From positions 744,001 through 808,000 of the forward strand of contig NZ_QZWF01000001.1 of the NCBI RefSeq assembly GCF_004187715.1: a stretch of 64,000 nt of DNA, given 5' to 3'. This DNA comes from Streptomyces sp. F001. Its GTDB lineage: Bacteria; Actinomycetota; Actinomycetes; Streptomycetales; Streptomycetaceae. Shown in pieces: positions 1-8,160 of the stretch. A program made the position numbers and the translations under genes. The notes under the pieces are model-generated. The model searched no databases and was not told the origin of the DNA. It worked only from the letters and a program-made list of their open reading frames with translations. How positions within the stretch are numbered: the first letter of the stretch is position 1; every line of letters begins with the position of its first letter.

Positions 1-278
1 TCCAGGGAGGGCGCGCCGGACAGGTCGAGGCCGGTGAGCGCGAGGCCGGTGGACGTGATGTGCACATGCGCGTCGGTGAACGTCGGGGTGACCAGGGCGC
101 CATCGAGGTCGATCACCTCGTCCACGCCGTCCGCGAAGGCGTCGGCCGCGCCCTCGGAACCGACCCAGGCGACCTGGCCGCGCTCGACGACCATCGCGGT
201 CGCGAACGGGTCGGCGGGGCTGTGGACCTCTCCGCGGCGGAGCAGGACGGTCTTCGGCGGGGCGGTGCGTTCACTCAT
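1..278 (-). CDS. Amidohydrolase (YtcJ / Amidohydrolase_3-like), N-terminal part only
   Basis: The reading frame starts at an ATG (276-278) and runs off the left edge, so only about 92 residues are visible. They begin MSERTAPPKTVLLRRGEVHS, form the small N-terminal beta sandwich of metal-dependent amidohydrolases, and reach the metal-binding strand in PTFTDAHVHITSTG. Its HxH pair would bind the first catalytic metal. The spacing and the TFTDAHVH form match YtcJ-like enzymes, which hydrolyse amide or imine bonds of unknown physiological substrates. An Lrp-type regulator lies 80 bp upstream on the same strand. The family call is firm; the substrate cannot be told. Confidence 0.8.
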   Translation of the reverse strand, partial: MSERTAPPKTVLLRRGEVHSPADPFATAMVVERGQVAWVGSEGAADAFADGVDEVIDLDGALVTPTFTDAHVHITSTGLALTGLDLSGAPSL

Positions 279-358
279 GACCGACAGTTTCCCGCCCTGC
301 GCCGGTTGCGCTGCACCCGGGGCCCGGCGGTCGGGGTCGGCAGCCCCCGTCGGCCCGT

Positions 359-799
359 TCAGATGCGCGGTGGCCGTGCCTCGTACGGCGTGGACAGCAC
401 CACCGTCGTCCGCGTCGACACCCCCGCCAGCGATCGCAGCCGCGCCAGCAGCTCCTCCAGCTCGTGGGGGGTGGCGACCCGCACCTTGAGGATGTAGTTC
501 TCGTCGCCGGCCACGCTGTGGCAGGCCTCGATCTCGGGAACGCCCGCCAGGCGGTCCGCGATGTCGTCGGGGGCGCTGGGGTCGAACGGTTTCACCGAGA
601 TGAAGGCGGTCAGCGGCAGCCCGACGGCCTCCGGGTCGACGACCGCGGCGTACCCGCGGATGACGCCACGCTGCTCCAGCCGGCGCACCCGCTGGTGCAC
701 GGCCGACGTGGACAGGCCCGTGGCCTTGCCCAGGTCGGTGTAGCTCATCCGCCCGTCCTTGACGAGCAGCTGCACGATCTGTCGGTCCAGCTCCTCCAT
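359..799 (-). CDS. Lrp/AsnC family transcriptional regulator
   Basis: 146 residues, the usual length of an Lrp/AsnC protein. An N-terminal winged HTH (residues about 3-50, MEELDRQIVQLLVKDGRMSY then GLSTSAVHQRVRRLEQRGVI) is followed by a C-terminal alpha-beta RAM ligand domain. The RAM domain carries the typical ACHSVAGDENYILKVRV strand. The frame stays open upstream to 952, but the ATG at 799 puts the helix-turn-helix at the normal distance from the N terminus, so that start is preferred. The gene is co-directional with the amidohydrolase at the window edge and may regulate it. The family is known to sense amino acids; the effector is not predictable here. Confidence 0.88.
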   Translation of the reverse strand: MEELDRQIVQLLVKDGRMSYTDLGKATGLSTSAVHQRVRRLEQRGVIRGYAAVVDPEAVGLPLTAFISVKPFDPSAPDDIADRLAGVPEIEACHSVAGDENYILKVRVATPHELEELLARLRSLAGVSTRTTVVLSTPYEARPPRI

Positions 800-1064
800 G
801 GCGCTAGAACCTACAGTGCGCCTGATCTCCTCGGATACCTCAGCAGCGCAGGTCATACCCGGTTCGTGATGTGCCCGAGAGCCGGCCGTGAGCCGGCTGG
901 GGGACGAACGTGCCGCGCCGGGCACCTGCGAGCGGCATGTGACGAACGCCACAGGCCTCGAACGGTCTCCGTGATGAAGTAGTGATTACCCCGGAGAGCG
1001 GACGGGAAGTGCTTGCTGTGGTCGAGGCCGCAGCGCCTTCACGGCCCAGCCCGAGGGGGAGAAC

Positions 1065-1502
1065 ATGCAGAGTCTTAAGCGCCCTGGTCGTACCGCACCC
1101 AAGCGCCAGCAGCCGGTCGTCGAGCCCGAGCCGGAGGGTGTCGAACCCGACGCCTTCGAAGCCGACGAGCTCGACGCGTACGACACCTTCGAGATGTACC
1201 GGGTGATCTGCCCGGACTGCGCACAGCCCATCGCCTTGCTGGCGGACGAGGATTTCCTGCCGGAGCACGCACTGTGCGCCTCGCCGTGGAACCCGTTCGG
1301 ACTCACGGTCTGCGCCGGCACGGGCCGCAGGGCCGCCGACGCCCGGCCCGCGGACGAGTCCATCGAGCCCCAGGAACAGGACACCGCCCTCCTGCTGACG
1401 CTCCCTCAGGGGCTCGACTGGCGGATGCAGCCCTTCTCGCACGTCGGAGGCCCGGGCTCACGCCCGATGCGCGTCCCGTCGATGCGCCGCCACGCCGCCT
1501 GA
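1065..1502 (+). CDS. Conserved Streptomyces hypothetical protein with CPxC motif
   Basis: 145 residues, preceded by a good ribosome binding site (GGGGGAG, 5 bases before the ATG). The N terminus is basic, then acidic (EPEPEGVEPDAFEADELDAY). A central segment holds the cysteine pattern VICPDCAQPIALLADE, LCASPW and LTVCAGTG, which could bind zinc. The C terminus is low complexity and basic. There is no signal peptide or membrane span. I recognise the style of a conserved actinomycete protein but no characterised function. It stands alone on the plus strand, divergent from the Lrp gene. Confidence 0.72.
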   Translation: MQSLKRPGRTAPKRQQPVVEPEPEGVEPDAFEADELDAYDTFEMYRVICPDCAQPIALLADEDFLPEHALCASPWNPFGLTVCAGTGRRAADARPADESIEPQEQDTALLLTLPQGLDWRMQPFSHVGGPGSRPMRVPSMRRHAA

Positions 1503-1746
1503 GCGACCTCGCTCGACCCCAGTAGCTGCCCTGCACCATGGCCCGCAGACTGCCGTGGTGCAGGATCAGTGCGCCCTGGGCCGGCGGGAGGCGAACGCCG
1601 GCCACCCAAACCACCCTGGACGCAATTCAGTTGACGGTACGTCAGAGGACGTGTCGGCGGCCGGACGCAGTCCCGGACCGTTTCGTGAACGCACGCTCGA
1701 TTCCGCAGATCGGTGACCTGCCCGCGCTTGGTCGCGTTGCCCAGGC

Positions 1747-2007
1747 ATGACCCCCACCTACTCCACGACCGGGCGTCAGCACCGAGCGTTCGTTCCCGCC
1801 TCGGCGGACTCGGTTCCGCGGACCCCTCCGCCGCCCGCGCCGCCGCTCCAGGACCCGCCCATCTACAGCGATCTGATGCGCACCTGGGCCAACCGCGGCC
1901 GCACGCTGCCGGGGCGCCACGATCCGGAGTGGATCCGGCTGGCGGCGCCCCTGGTCAGGCGGGGTCAGTTCAGCGGGTCTCCGGACCCGCGAGGTGACGG
2001 GCGATGA
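1747..2007 (+). CDS. Small proline-rich hypothetical protein
   Basis: 86 residues beginning MTPTYSTTGRQHRAF, with a run of prolines (RTPPPPAPPLQDPP) and a basic C terminus. Codon use follows the host pattern. The 3' end overlaps the 3' end of the convergent acyl-CoA dehydrogenase gene by 38 bp, and no strong Shine-Dalgarno precedes the ATG. Both points lower confidence. I think similar short proteins occur in other streptomycetes, but I cannot verify this. No domain is visible. Confidence 0.5.
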   Translation: MTPTYSTTGRQHRAFVPASADSVPRTPPPPAPPLQDPPIYSDLMRTWANRGRTLPGRHDPEWIRLAAPLVRRGQFSGSPDPRGDGR

Positions 2008-3142
2008 CCATCCGCTGGATCTGGTTGGTGCCCTCGACGATCTGCAGGACCTTGGCCTCGCGCATGTACCGCTCGACCGGGAAGTCCGCGGTGTAGCCGT
2101 ATCCGCCGAGGATCTGCACGGCGTCCATGGTGACCTTCATCGCGGTGTCGGTGCAGTGCAGCTTGGCCATGGCCGCCTGCTTGGCGAAGGGCCGGCCGGC
2201 GTCCCGCAGCCGTGCGGCGGCCAGGTACAGGGCGCGGCCCGCCTCGATCTGCGTGGCCATGTCGGCGAGCATGAAGCGCAGCCCCTGGAAGTCGGCGATC
2301 GGCCGCCCGAACTGCCGCCGCCCGGTCGCGTACGCGACGGCCTCGTCGAGCGCCGCCTGGGCCAGGCCGATCGCGCAGGCCGCGATGCCGAGCCGTCCGG
2401 AGTCGAGGGCGGACAGGGCGATCGCGAAGCCCTGGCCCTCGTCGCCGATGCGCCGGGCGTCGGGGACCCGTACGCCGTCGAAGTTGACCTGGGCGGTGGG
2501 CGAGCCCTTCATGCCCATCTTCTTCTCCGGCGCCGCCGCGCTCAGCCCCTCGGCGTCGCCGGACACCAGGAAGGCGGTGATCCCGCGCGGGCCCTCCTCG
2601 CCGGTGCGGGCCATGACGGTGTAGAAGTCGGCGACCCCGCCGTGCGTGATCCAGGCCTTGGTGCCCGTGATCACCCAGTGGTCGCCGTCCCGGACGGCCT
2701 TCGTGCGCAGCGAGGCCGCGTCGGAGCCGGAGGAGGGCTCGGAGAGGCAGTACGCGCCGAGGAGACCGCCGCCGAGGATCGCGGGCAGGTGCTCGACCTG
2801 CTGCTCCTTGGTGCCGTAGGCGGCGAGGGCGTAGGAGGCGAGGGTGTGGACGCTGACGCCGAGGCCGACGGTCAGGCGGGCCGCGGCGAGCTCCTCGAGC
2901 ACCTGCAGGTAGACCTCGTACGGCTGGTCACCGCCGCCGTACTCGGAGTCGTACGGCAGGCCGAGCAGTCCCGACTCGGACAGCAGGGTGAAGAGCTCGC
3001 GCGGGAAGCGTCCGGCGTCCTCCTCCTCGGCCGCGTGCGGGGCGATCTCGCGCTGCGCGATGTCGCGGACGAGCGAGATCAGATCCCGGGCCTCGTCCGT
3101 GGGCAGTTGACGGTCCACCGGCTGCGGGGCGCGGTCGGGCAT
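1970..3142 (-). CDS. Acyl-CoA dehydrogenase
   Basis: 390 residues, the normal length. An N-terminal alpha domain is followed by the FAD/acyl-CoA beta domain (AYCLSEPSSGSDAASLRTKA, then ITGTKAWITHGGVADFYTVM) and the C-terminal helical domain with RRQFGRPIADFQGLRFMLAD and ILGGYGYTADFPVERYMREA. The glutamate in VEGTNQIQRMVIAR is at the catalytic-base position of the short/medium-chain branch. It oxidises acyl-CoA to trans-2-enoyl-CoA with electron transfer to ETF. The frame is open to 3307, but the ATG at 3142 follows a very strong ribosome binding site (AAAGGGAGGAGAG). It is monocistronic and convergent with the small ORF at 1747. Substrate chain length is unknown. Confidence 0.93.
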   Translation of the reverse strand: MPDRAPQPVDRQLPTDEARDLISLVRDIAQREIAPHAAEEEDAGRFPRELFTLLSESGLLGLPYDSEYGGGDQPYEVYLQVLEELAAARLTVGLGVSVHTLASYALAAYGTKEQQVEHLPAILGGGLLGAYCLSEPSSGSDAASLRTKAVRDGDHWVITGTKAWITHGGVADFYTVMARTGEEGPRGITAFLVSGDAEGLSAAAPEKKMGMKGSPTAQVNFDGVRVPDARRIGDEGQGFAIALSALDSGRLGIAACAIGLAQAALDEAVAYATGRRQFGRPIADFQGLRFMLADMATQIEAGRALYLAAARLRDAGRPFAKQAAMAKLHCTDTAMKVTMDAVQILGGYGYTADFPVERYMREAKVLQIVEGTNQIQRMVIARHLAGPETR

Positions 3143-3348
3143 GGCGACGCTCTCCTCCCTTTCGGGCGCTGCGGCGGAGGTGCCGTGGGTGTGGCGGCTC
3201 CGCCGGGTCTCACGGGTGCCCAGCCGACGCTCCGGCTCCCGGGTCACGGAAGGCGCTGACCAGCGACTGTGCGCTGTGAGTATGCCCGATCGGAGGCATC
3301 GAGTCACCGGTTAACGGTCGCTTACTTCAGGAAACCTCCGACCGCCCA

Positions 3349-3392
3349 AATTGGTCCGCACCATTGACCGACTGGTCTAGTCCTCCTACTGT
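3349..3392 (+). promoter_or_regulatory. Chitinase promoter with two DasR-type (dre) elements
   Basis: Two related elements lie side by side: AATTGGTCCGCACCATT (3349-3365) and ACTGGTCTAGTCC (3371-3383). Both resemble the TGGTCTAGACCA core known for DasR operators and for the direct repeats of Streptomyces chitinase promoters. A sigma-70-like promoter overlaps them: TTGACC at 3364-3369, a 17-base spacer, TACTGT at 3387-3392. The chitinase ATG follows 75 bases later. Repression by DasR with relief by glucosamine-6-phosphate is inferred from the motif. Confidence 0.75.
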
Positions 3393-3467
3393 GACGGACC
3401 AACCGACGCTTCATCGCGTTCATGCCAATCGGCGCCCGTCCCCCTCTCCCCCACGAGGAGACACCCG

Positions 3468-4700
3468 ATGCGAACCTCCCACCGTCCCCGCGCCCGGTTC
3501 CGGGCCCTTCTCGCCGCCGCGTGTTCCGCCGTCCTCGGCGCCGGACTGCTCGCCGGCGTCGGCACCGCCACCGCCGCCCCCACAGCGGAACGCGCAGCCG
3601 GCTCCAAGGTCGTCGGCTACTTCACGGAGTGGGGCACCTACGACCGCAAGTACCTGGTCAAGAACATCGAGACCTCCGGCTCCGGAGCCAAGCTCACCCA
3701 CATCAACTACGCCTTCGGCAATGTCACCGGCGGCAAGTGCGCCATCGGTGACGCCTATGCGGCGACCGACCGGGCCTACACCGCCGCCGAGTCGGTGGAC
3801 GGCGTCGCGGACACCTGGGACCAGCCGCTGCGTGGCACCTTCAACCAGCTGCGCAAGCTGAAGCAGAAACACCCGGACCTCAAGGTCCTGTGGTCGTTCG
3901 GCGGCTGGACCTGGTCCGGCGGCTTCGGCGAGGCCGCCCGCAACCCGGCCGCGTTCGCCCAGTCCTGCTACGACCTGGTCGAGAACTCCAGGTGGGCGGA
4001 CGTCTTCGACGGCATCGACCTCGACTGGGAGTACCCGAACGCGTGCGGCGCCACCTGTGACACCAGCGGCCGGGACGCGTTCAAGAACCTGATGGCGGCC
4101 GTCCGGGCGAAGTTCGGCTCCGGCAACCTGGTCACCGCGGCGATCACCGCGGACGCCACACCCGGCGGCAAGATCGATGCGGCCGACTACGCGGGCGCCG
4201 CACAGTACGTCGACTGGTACAATCCGATGACGTACGACTTCTTCGGCGCCTGGGACACCACCGGCCCGACGGCCCCCCACTCGCCCCTGACCTCGTACTC
4301 GGGCATCCCGAAGGCCGACTTCCACACGTCGGCCACCATCGCCAAGCTCAAGGGCCTCGGCATCCCGGCCTCCAAGCTGCTGCTCGGCATCGGCTTCTAC
4401 GGGCGCGGCTGGACCGGCGTGACCCAGTCGGCACCCGGCGGCACCGCGACCGGGGCGGCGGACGGAACGTACGAGGACGGCATCGAGGACTACAAGGTGC
4501 TGAAGACAAAGTGCCCGGCGACCGGCACGGTGGGCGGCACCGCGTACGCCAAGTGCGGAAACGACTGGTGGAGTTACGACACCCCCGCGACCGTCGCAAC
4601 CAAGATGACGTACAAGAACCAGCAGGGCCTGGGCGGCACCTTCTTCTGGGAGCTGAGCGGCGACACCGCGGACGGTGAGCTGATCAAGGCGATCAACTAG
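3468..4700 (+). CDS. Secreted chitinase, glycoside hydrolase family 18
   Basis: 410 residues. A Sec-type signal peptide (RRARFRALLAAACSAVLGAG style, cleavage near TATAA) is followed directly by a GH18 barrel, with no carbohydrate-binding module. Strand 1 is KVVGYFTEWGTYDRKY. The catalytic motif is FDGIDLDWEYP, in which the last Glu is the proton donor; later barrel motifs are YNPMTYDFFGAWD and GGTFFWELSGD. It hydrolyses beta-1,4 bonds of chitin outside the cell. A GAGGAG ribosome binding site precedes the ATG. The overlapping dre elements imply control with the other chitin-utilisation genes. A strong terminator follows. It resembles the single-domain chitinase type (S. coelicolor ChiD, from memory). 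Confidence 0.94.
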   Translation: MRTSHRPRARFRALLAAACSAVLGAGLLAGVGTATAAPTAERAAGSKVVGYFTEWGTYDRKYLVKNIETSGSGAKLTHINYAFGNVTGGKCAIGDAYAATDRAYTAAESVDGVADTWDQPLRGTFNQLRKLKQKHPDLKVLWSFGGWTWSGGFGEAARNPAAFAQSCYDLVENSRWADVFDGIDLDWEYPNACGATCDTSGRDAFKNLMAAVRAKFGSGNLVTAAITADATPGGKIDAADYAGAAQYVDWYNPMTYDFFGAWDTTGPTAPHSPLTSYSGIPKADFHTSATIAKLKGLGIPASKLLLGIGFYGRGWTGVTQSAPGGTATGAADGTYEDGIEDYKVLKTKCPATGTVGGTAYAKCGNDWWSYDTPATVATKMTYKNQQGLGGTFFWELSGDTADGELIKAIN

Positions 4701-4720
4701 CTGCAGGGAACGGTTCACCT

Positions 4721-4752
4721 GGGGCGGAGGTTCCTTCTCGGGCCTCCGCCCC
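4721..4752. terminator. Bidirectional intrinsic terminator
   Basis: Perfect 10-bp stem GGGGCGGAGG (4721-4730) / CCTCCGCCCC (4743-4752) with a 12-base loop. It lies between the convergent ends of the chitinase (stop at 4700) and the TetR gene (stop at 4757), so it can serve both. Confidence 0.8.
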
Positions 4753-4756
4753 TCGC

Positions 4757-5416
4757 TCAGGGGTCCCGGCGGGCGGACGCAGGGGCCGGGTAGGCGGGGT
4801 CCAGTTCCTCGATGGCGCGCAGGGCACCACCGAGGGTCTTCACCAGCAGCTCACGCATCGTGTCGCGGGAGAGCTCGGGCCGATCGATCCAGTCGAGGGT
4901 GGCGCCCTCGACGGCGCACACCCAGCCCAGCAGTCCCATCCGCGCGAGCGGGTCGATCTTCCGCCTGCCGTACGCCCCTTCGGCGATGGTCGCGACGATC
5001 GCCTCGCGCACCCCGTCCCGGATCGCCTGCACCTCGGTGTCGAAACCGACGCCGCCGCTGACGATCGTGCGGTACGCGGCGTGGTTGTGCTCGGCGTAGC
5101 GCAGATAGCCGTCGATCGTGCGGTGGACCCGCTCCACCGGCGGGAGTTCCAGGCCGCCGGCCGCGAAGGTGACCAGGTCGGCGACCGAGTCCTGGACGAT
5201 GGCCAGGTAGTAGCCGCGCTTGGAGTGGAAGTAGTAGTAGATCAGCCCCTTGGCGACATGCGCCTGCCGGGCGATGTCGTCCATCGACAGCGCGTCGTAC
5301 GACGTGTCGGCGAACAACCTGCGCCCGATGGCGATGAGTTCGGCGCGGCGCGCCAGCGACCGCTCGGTGCCACGCGCCCGGGGGCGGGCCGCGTCGCGCT
5401 GTTGACTGATCTTCAC
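4757..5416 (-). CDS. TetR family transcriptional regulator
   Basis: About 219 residues. The N-terminal HTH of TetR proteins is clear: RRLFADTSYDALSMDDIARQ followed by AHVAKGLIYYYFHSKRGYYL. The C-terminal helical domain is unassigned and would bind the effector and dimerise. A GTG at 5416 with AGGG 8 bases upstream is the preferred start; another GTG at 5449 adds 11 residues but has no better ribosome binding site. The nearest gene on the same strand is the small membrane protein upstream. The target and ligand are unknown. Confidence 0.88.
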   Translation of the reverse strand: MKISQQRDAARPRARGTERSLARRAELIAIGRRLFADTSYDALSMDDIARQAHVAKGLIYYYFHSKRGYYLAIVQDSVADLVTFAAGGLELPPVERVHRTIDGYLRYAEHNHAAYRTIVSGGVGFDTEVQAIRDGVREAIVATIAEGAYGRRKIDPLARMGLLGWVCAVEGATLDWIDRPELSRDTMRELLVKTLGGALRAIEELDPAYPAPASARRDP

Positions 5417-5481
5417 TGTCGACCCTGGTTCCAACGGGCGGCGGGACACCCGCAGTATGTCAGGTCGCCGTGTGGGTCAGT

Positions 5482-5622
5482 TCACAGCAGACCGAGCTGG
5501 GTCACGAGCATGGCGAGCACCACGACGAGCGTCCAGCCCATGACGTGCTCGACGATCTTCGGGCCGTCGTCCTTGGGTCCGCCGGTGCGAACGCGGGCGG
5601 CAGTGGCTGAGTGTGCAGTCAT
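5482..5622 (-). CDS. Small single-pass membrane protein
   Basis: 46 residues from the ATG at 5622: a soluble N terminus (MTAHSATAARVRTGGPKDDG) followed by one hydrophobic segment, VMGWTLVVVLAMLVTQLGLL, that ends at the stop codon. The frame extends upstream to 5730, but that extra part is low complexity. The composition and TM tail look like a conserved short actinomycete protein, and I infer it is translated. It lies between the TetR gene and the C39 peptidase, all on the minus strand. No function can be assigned. Confidence 0.55.
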   Translation of the reverse strand: MTAHSATAARVRTGGPKDDGPKIVEHVMGWTLVVVLAMLVTQLGLL

Positions 5623-5735
5623 GGCGTCTCGCTGAGTGTCGTGCGTGCAGTGGACTCTCCCCCACGGCTCCCCCGCCGATCCGTCCACCTTGCCACTCCT
5701 GGCGGCTTTTGCGGCGGAGACGTTGGTCACAGCCG

Positions 5736-5764
5736 ACGGCCCCCGGAGGGGGTCCGGGGGCCGT
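5736..5764 (-). terminator. Intrinsic terminator after the C39-like peptidase gene
   Basis: Perfect 11-bp inverted repeat ACGGCCCCCGG (5736-5746) / CCGGGGGCCGT (5754-5764) with a 7-base loop, 12 bases beyond the peptidase stop at 5776. Confidence 0.75.
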
Positions 5765-5775
5765 CACGGGCCGGT

Positions 5776-7170
5776 TCAGCGCACGCCCACCGTCGCGAGC
5801 GCCATGCGCTGGCGCGGGGTCGGACGGGCCGGGAAGTAGAGGTAGCAGACTCCGCCGGTGCCGGAGACGACCTTGCCGGAGGCGTTGTACCGCTTGGTCC
5901 TGAGCCAGATGTTCTCCCACTCGCGCCGCCGGTAGACGCGTCGCACCGCCTCGTTGCTCGGCGAGGCGGGGTCGTTGGCGATCACATCGCCGTCGGCGGT
6001 GAAGCCGATCACGGTCATCAGGTGGCCCGAGGTGCCGTATCCGGCTCCCGTCAGCTCCGACGCGAGGAACGACTGGGACGTTATGGCCGGGATCCCGGCG
6101 GCGATCAGCGTCTCCAGGTCGGTGAGCGAGCCGAGCCGGGTGACCACGCCCTGCAGGCCCTTGAAGGTCGCGGCGTAGGCGGCGTTGAAGGGCCAGTTGC
6201 CGCAGCCCGCGTACTGGTAGTCGTAGGTGTACCGGGCGGCGTGGCACACCTGCGGGTCGGCGTAGCTCGGATCGACCCAGGCCAGCTGCTCCTCGCTGAG
6301 CCGGCCGCCCCAGTACTCGATGATCATCTGCGAGGAGGTGGGGCTGCACCAGGCCTCGCCGCCGTTGTCGTACTCCGGGTACTGGCCCTTGTGGATCTCC
6401 TGCGAGTACCGCGGGACGATCAGCTCCTCGGCCGGGCCGGGCGTCGAGGCGGGGACGGTGAAGCGGTCGGGCACGTCGGAGCCCATGGCGCCGAGCCGCC
6501 ACACGGTGGGGGTGAGCTTGGTGCCCGGCTTGCGGTACAGGGTCAGGCGCAGTCGGTACGAGATGAGACGCAGGCCGGTGGCCGGGTCGTCGACGGCGAA
6601 GGTGTCCGTCCAGACGGTGCTCCGGCCGTCGGTCTGGTCGTCCACCGAGGTCCGCCGGATGTCCTGGTCGCCGGCCGCCCAGCGGCCCATCACGTACCAG
6701 GGCGTGTCCGTGCCGTCGGAGTAGGTGCCGCGCAGTTCGACCTGGATCCAGGTGCCGGCCGGGGTGTGCGCGTTCCAGGAGGCGATGGCCTCGGTGGAGG
6801 GGACGGCGAGCCGGTGGACCGGGGAGGTCCAGGTCGCGTACTCCCAGGTGGAGGTCTTGCCGGTGTGCGGGTCGCGATAGTCGACGGTGCCTGCCGGGGC
6901 GGCGATCACGACGCCGGGCCGGGCGCCGGCGACGGCACGGGTGCCCTGGGCGGTGCCGCCGCGCCAGTCGGTGTACGTCGTCCAGGCACGGTTGTCGACG
7001 GAGCGGGCGGCGGTCCGGGCGGGGCCGGCCGCGGAGGTGTCCGGCTGGGGTCCGGGGTTGTCCGGACGGGTTCCGGCGACGGCCACCGCCGGGCCCGCAC
7101 TGCCCACGACGGCGGCGGCGACCGCGGCGGCCAGGAGGGTTCTGCGGGACGGCTGTTCGGCTCTGCTCAT
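5776..7170 (-). CDS. Tat-exported C39-like family cysteine peptidase
   Basis: 464 residues. The N terminus has a twin-arginine signal (EQPSRRTLLAAAVAAAVVG). A central beta-rich region (about 60-270) of unknown role precedes a C-terminal peptidase_C39_2 domain. The likely catalytic Cys is in GEAWCSPTSSQMIIEYWG and the His in GTSGHLMTVIGFTADGD, with NDPAS completing the papain-like site. The enzyme would act outside the cell; the substrate is unknown. The ATG at 7170 is chosen because it starts the signal peptide (the frame is open to 7287). A DasR-like palindrome lies 121 bases upstream. A terminator follows the stop. Confidence 0.85.
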   Translation of the reverse strand: MSRAEQPSRRTLLAAAVAAAVVGSAGPAVAVAGTRPDNPGPQPDTSAAGPARTAARSVDNRAWTTYTDWRGGTAQGTRAVAGARPGVVIAAPAGTVDYRDPHTGKTSTWEYATWTSPVHRLAVPSTEAIASWNAHTPAGTWIQVELRGTYSDGTDTPWYVMGRWAAGDQDIRRTSVDDQTDGRSTVWTDTFAVDDPATGLRLISYRLRLTLYRKPGTKLTPTVWRLGAMGSDVPDRFTVPASTPGPAEELIVPRYSQEIHKGQYPEYDNGGEAWCSPTSSQMIIEYWGGRLSEEQLAWVDPSYADPQVCHAARYTYDYQYAGCGNWPFNAAYAATFKGLQGVVTRLGSLTDLETLIAAGIPAITSQSFLASELTGAGYGTSGHLMTVIGFTADGDVIANDPASPSNEAVRRVYRRREWENIWLRTKRYNASGKVVSGTGGVCYLYFPARPTPRQRMALATVGVR

Positions 7171-7288
7171 GGGCGGAAGACTCCCGGGGTCCGAGTCGGG
7201 GGCTGGTCCAGTGCACAGTTGCGTGCGCCAACTATGGCCGTGGGCGCCCGGTACTGCCAGCACTTCGGGGCATGCCGCGCCCACCAAT

Positions 7289-7306
7289 ATTGGTCAGGAC
7301 CACTGG
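7289..7306. promoter_or_regulatory. DasR-like operator upstream of the C39-like peptidase
   Basis: The core TGGTCAGGACCA (7291-7302) differs from the dre core TGGTCTAGACCA at only the two central bases and keeps the TGGTC / GACCA half sites. It lies between the divergent peptidase (start 7170) and the kinase-like gene (start about 7353). Regulation of either gene is inferred. Confidence 0.45.
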
Positions 7307-7352
7307 CATGACCTGGATCGGAGCACGCCCGAGCGCGGGGCATGATGGGGGC

Positions 7353-8005
7353 GTGTCGCTCTCCAGCCCCGCCCCGCCCCCGCGCTGCACGACCTCGCCC
7401 ACAGGCTGCGCACCCTGCCCCCGTCCTGCGGCCCCGTCCGACTGATCGGCGTCGACGGTCACGCGGGCTCCGGAAAGACCACGTTCGCCGGGCAGTTGGC
7501 CGAGGTACTGGGCGGCGCGCCGGTGCTGCACCTCGACGACATCGCCAGCCACGACGAACTGTTCGCCTGGACCGGCCGGCTGCTGCCCCAGGTGATCGAG
7601 CCGCTGCGCCGCGGCGAGACGGCGCACTACGCCCCCTACGACTGGCGGGCCCGGCACTTCGGACCACCCCGCCCGCTGCCGCCCGCACCGGTGGTCCTGG
7701 TCGAGGGCGTCGGCGCGGGCCGCCGCGCTCTGCGTCCCCATCTGGCGCAGCTGCTGTGGCTGGAGCTGCCCCACGAGGAGGCCTGGGCACGCGGGCAGTC
7801 GCGCGATGGGGCGGAACAGCGCGAGTTCTGGGCCGGGTGGCTCGTGGCGGAGCGGCGACATTTCGCCGAGGATCCCTCGCGACCCTTTGCCGACCTGCTG
7901 GTGCGCCAGGTGATGGAGGGGTACGAGGTGCTCCCGGGGCCCGCCGGACCTACTGGTCCGGACCAGCAAGTCACGCACGGTGATGGACCATCCGCAATGT
8001 GCTGA
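7353..8005 (+). CDS. Uridine-kinase-like P-loop NTPase, apparent frameshift near the start
   Basis: From 7382 on, one frame encodes a uridine-kinase-like protein: Walker A in LIGVDGHAGSGKTTFAGQLA, then VLHLDDIASHDELFAW, HYAPYDWRARHF and VVLVEGVGAGRRALRPHL. This frame has no start codon before the P-loop. A GTG at 7353 (encoding VSLSSPAPPP) is one frame off. Adding one C to the C5 run at 7377-7381 joins the two into a normal protein of about 217 residues. It would phosphorylate a nucleoside or similar small molecule. A DasR-like palindrome lies in the 3' end. The family is confident. Whether the shift is real or a sequencing error is not known. Confidence 0.72.
7951..7968. promoter_or_regulatory. 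Perfect DasR-like palindrome inside the kinase-like gene
   Basis: TGGTCCGGACCA (7954-7965) is a perfect 12-base palindrome with both dre half sites. It is 3' in the kinase-like gene and about 100 bases upstream of the small-RNA promoter at 8055. It may be incidental. Confidence 0.3.
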
Positions 8006-8054
8006 ATTTGTGAAGACCCCTGCGGCGGAACTTGGCCGAGTGCCTCAACTCGGC

Positions 8055-8084
8055 TTGACCGGGGGCCCGTACAGGACTTACGTT
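8055..8084 (+). promoter_or_regulatory. Strong sigma-70-like promoter
   Basis: TTGACC (8055-8060), an 18-base spacer, TACGTT (8079-8084). It is followed closely by a terminator and no coding region, so it is taken as the promoter of a short RNA. Confidence 0.6.
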
Positions 8085-8090
8085 CTCAAT

Positions 8091-8160
8091 GAGCGGCCGA
8101 ACGAGGTCGCCCACAGACGCGAAGCCCCCGATTGTTCCCCCGTGATCGGGGGCTTCGTTC
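8091..8160 (+). ncRNA. Candidate small RNA of about 70 nt
   Basis: The predicted start is about 7 bases after the TACGTT -10 element. The RNA would end at a strong terminator hairpin: GAAGCCCCCGAT (8121-8132), a 12-base loop, ATCGGGGGCTTC (8145-8156), then GTTCT. The 30 bases before the hairpin encode no start codon with a ribosome binding site or any plausible leader peptide. The unit sits between the kinase-like gene (stop 8005) and the AAA+ gene (start 8440). Nothing about its target can be read from sequence. Confidence 0.5.
8121..8156 (+). terminator. Intrinsic terminator, 12-bp perfect stem
   Basis: GAAGCCCCCGAT / ATCGGGGGCTTC with a 12-base loop. It would end the candidate small RNA and any transcription from the kinase-like gene. 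The 280 bases from here to the AAA+ start contain no convincing gene. Confidence 0.8.
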
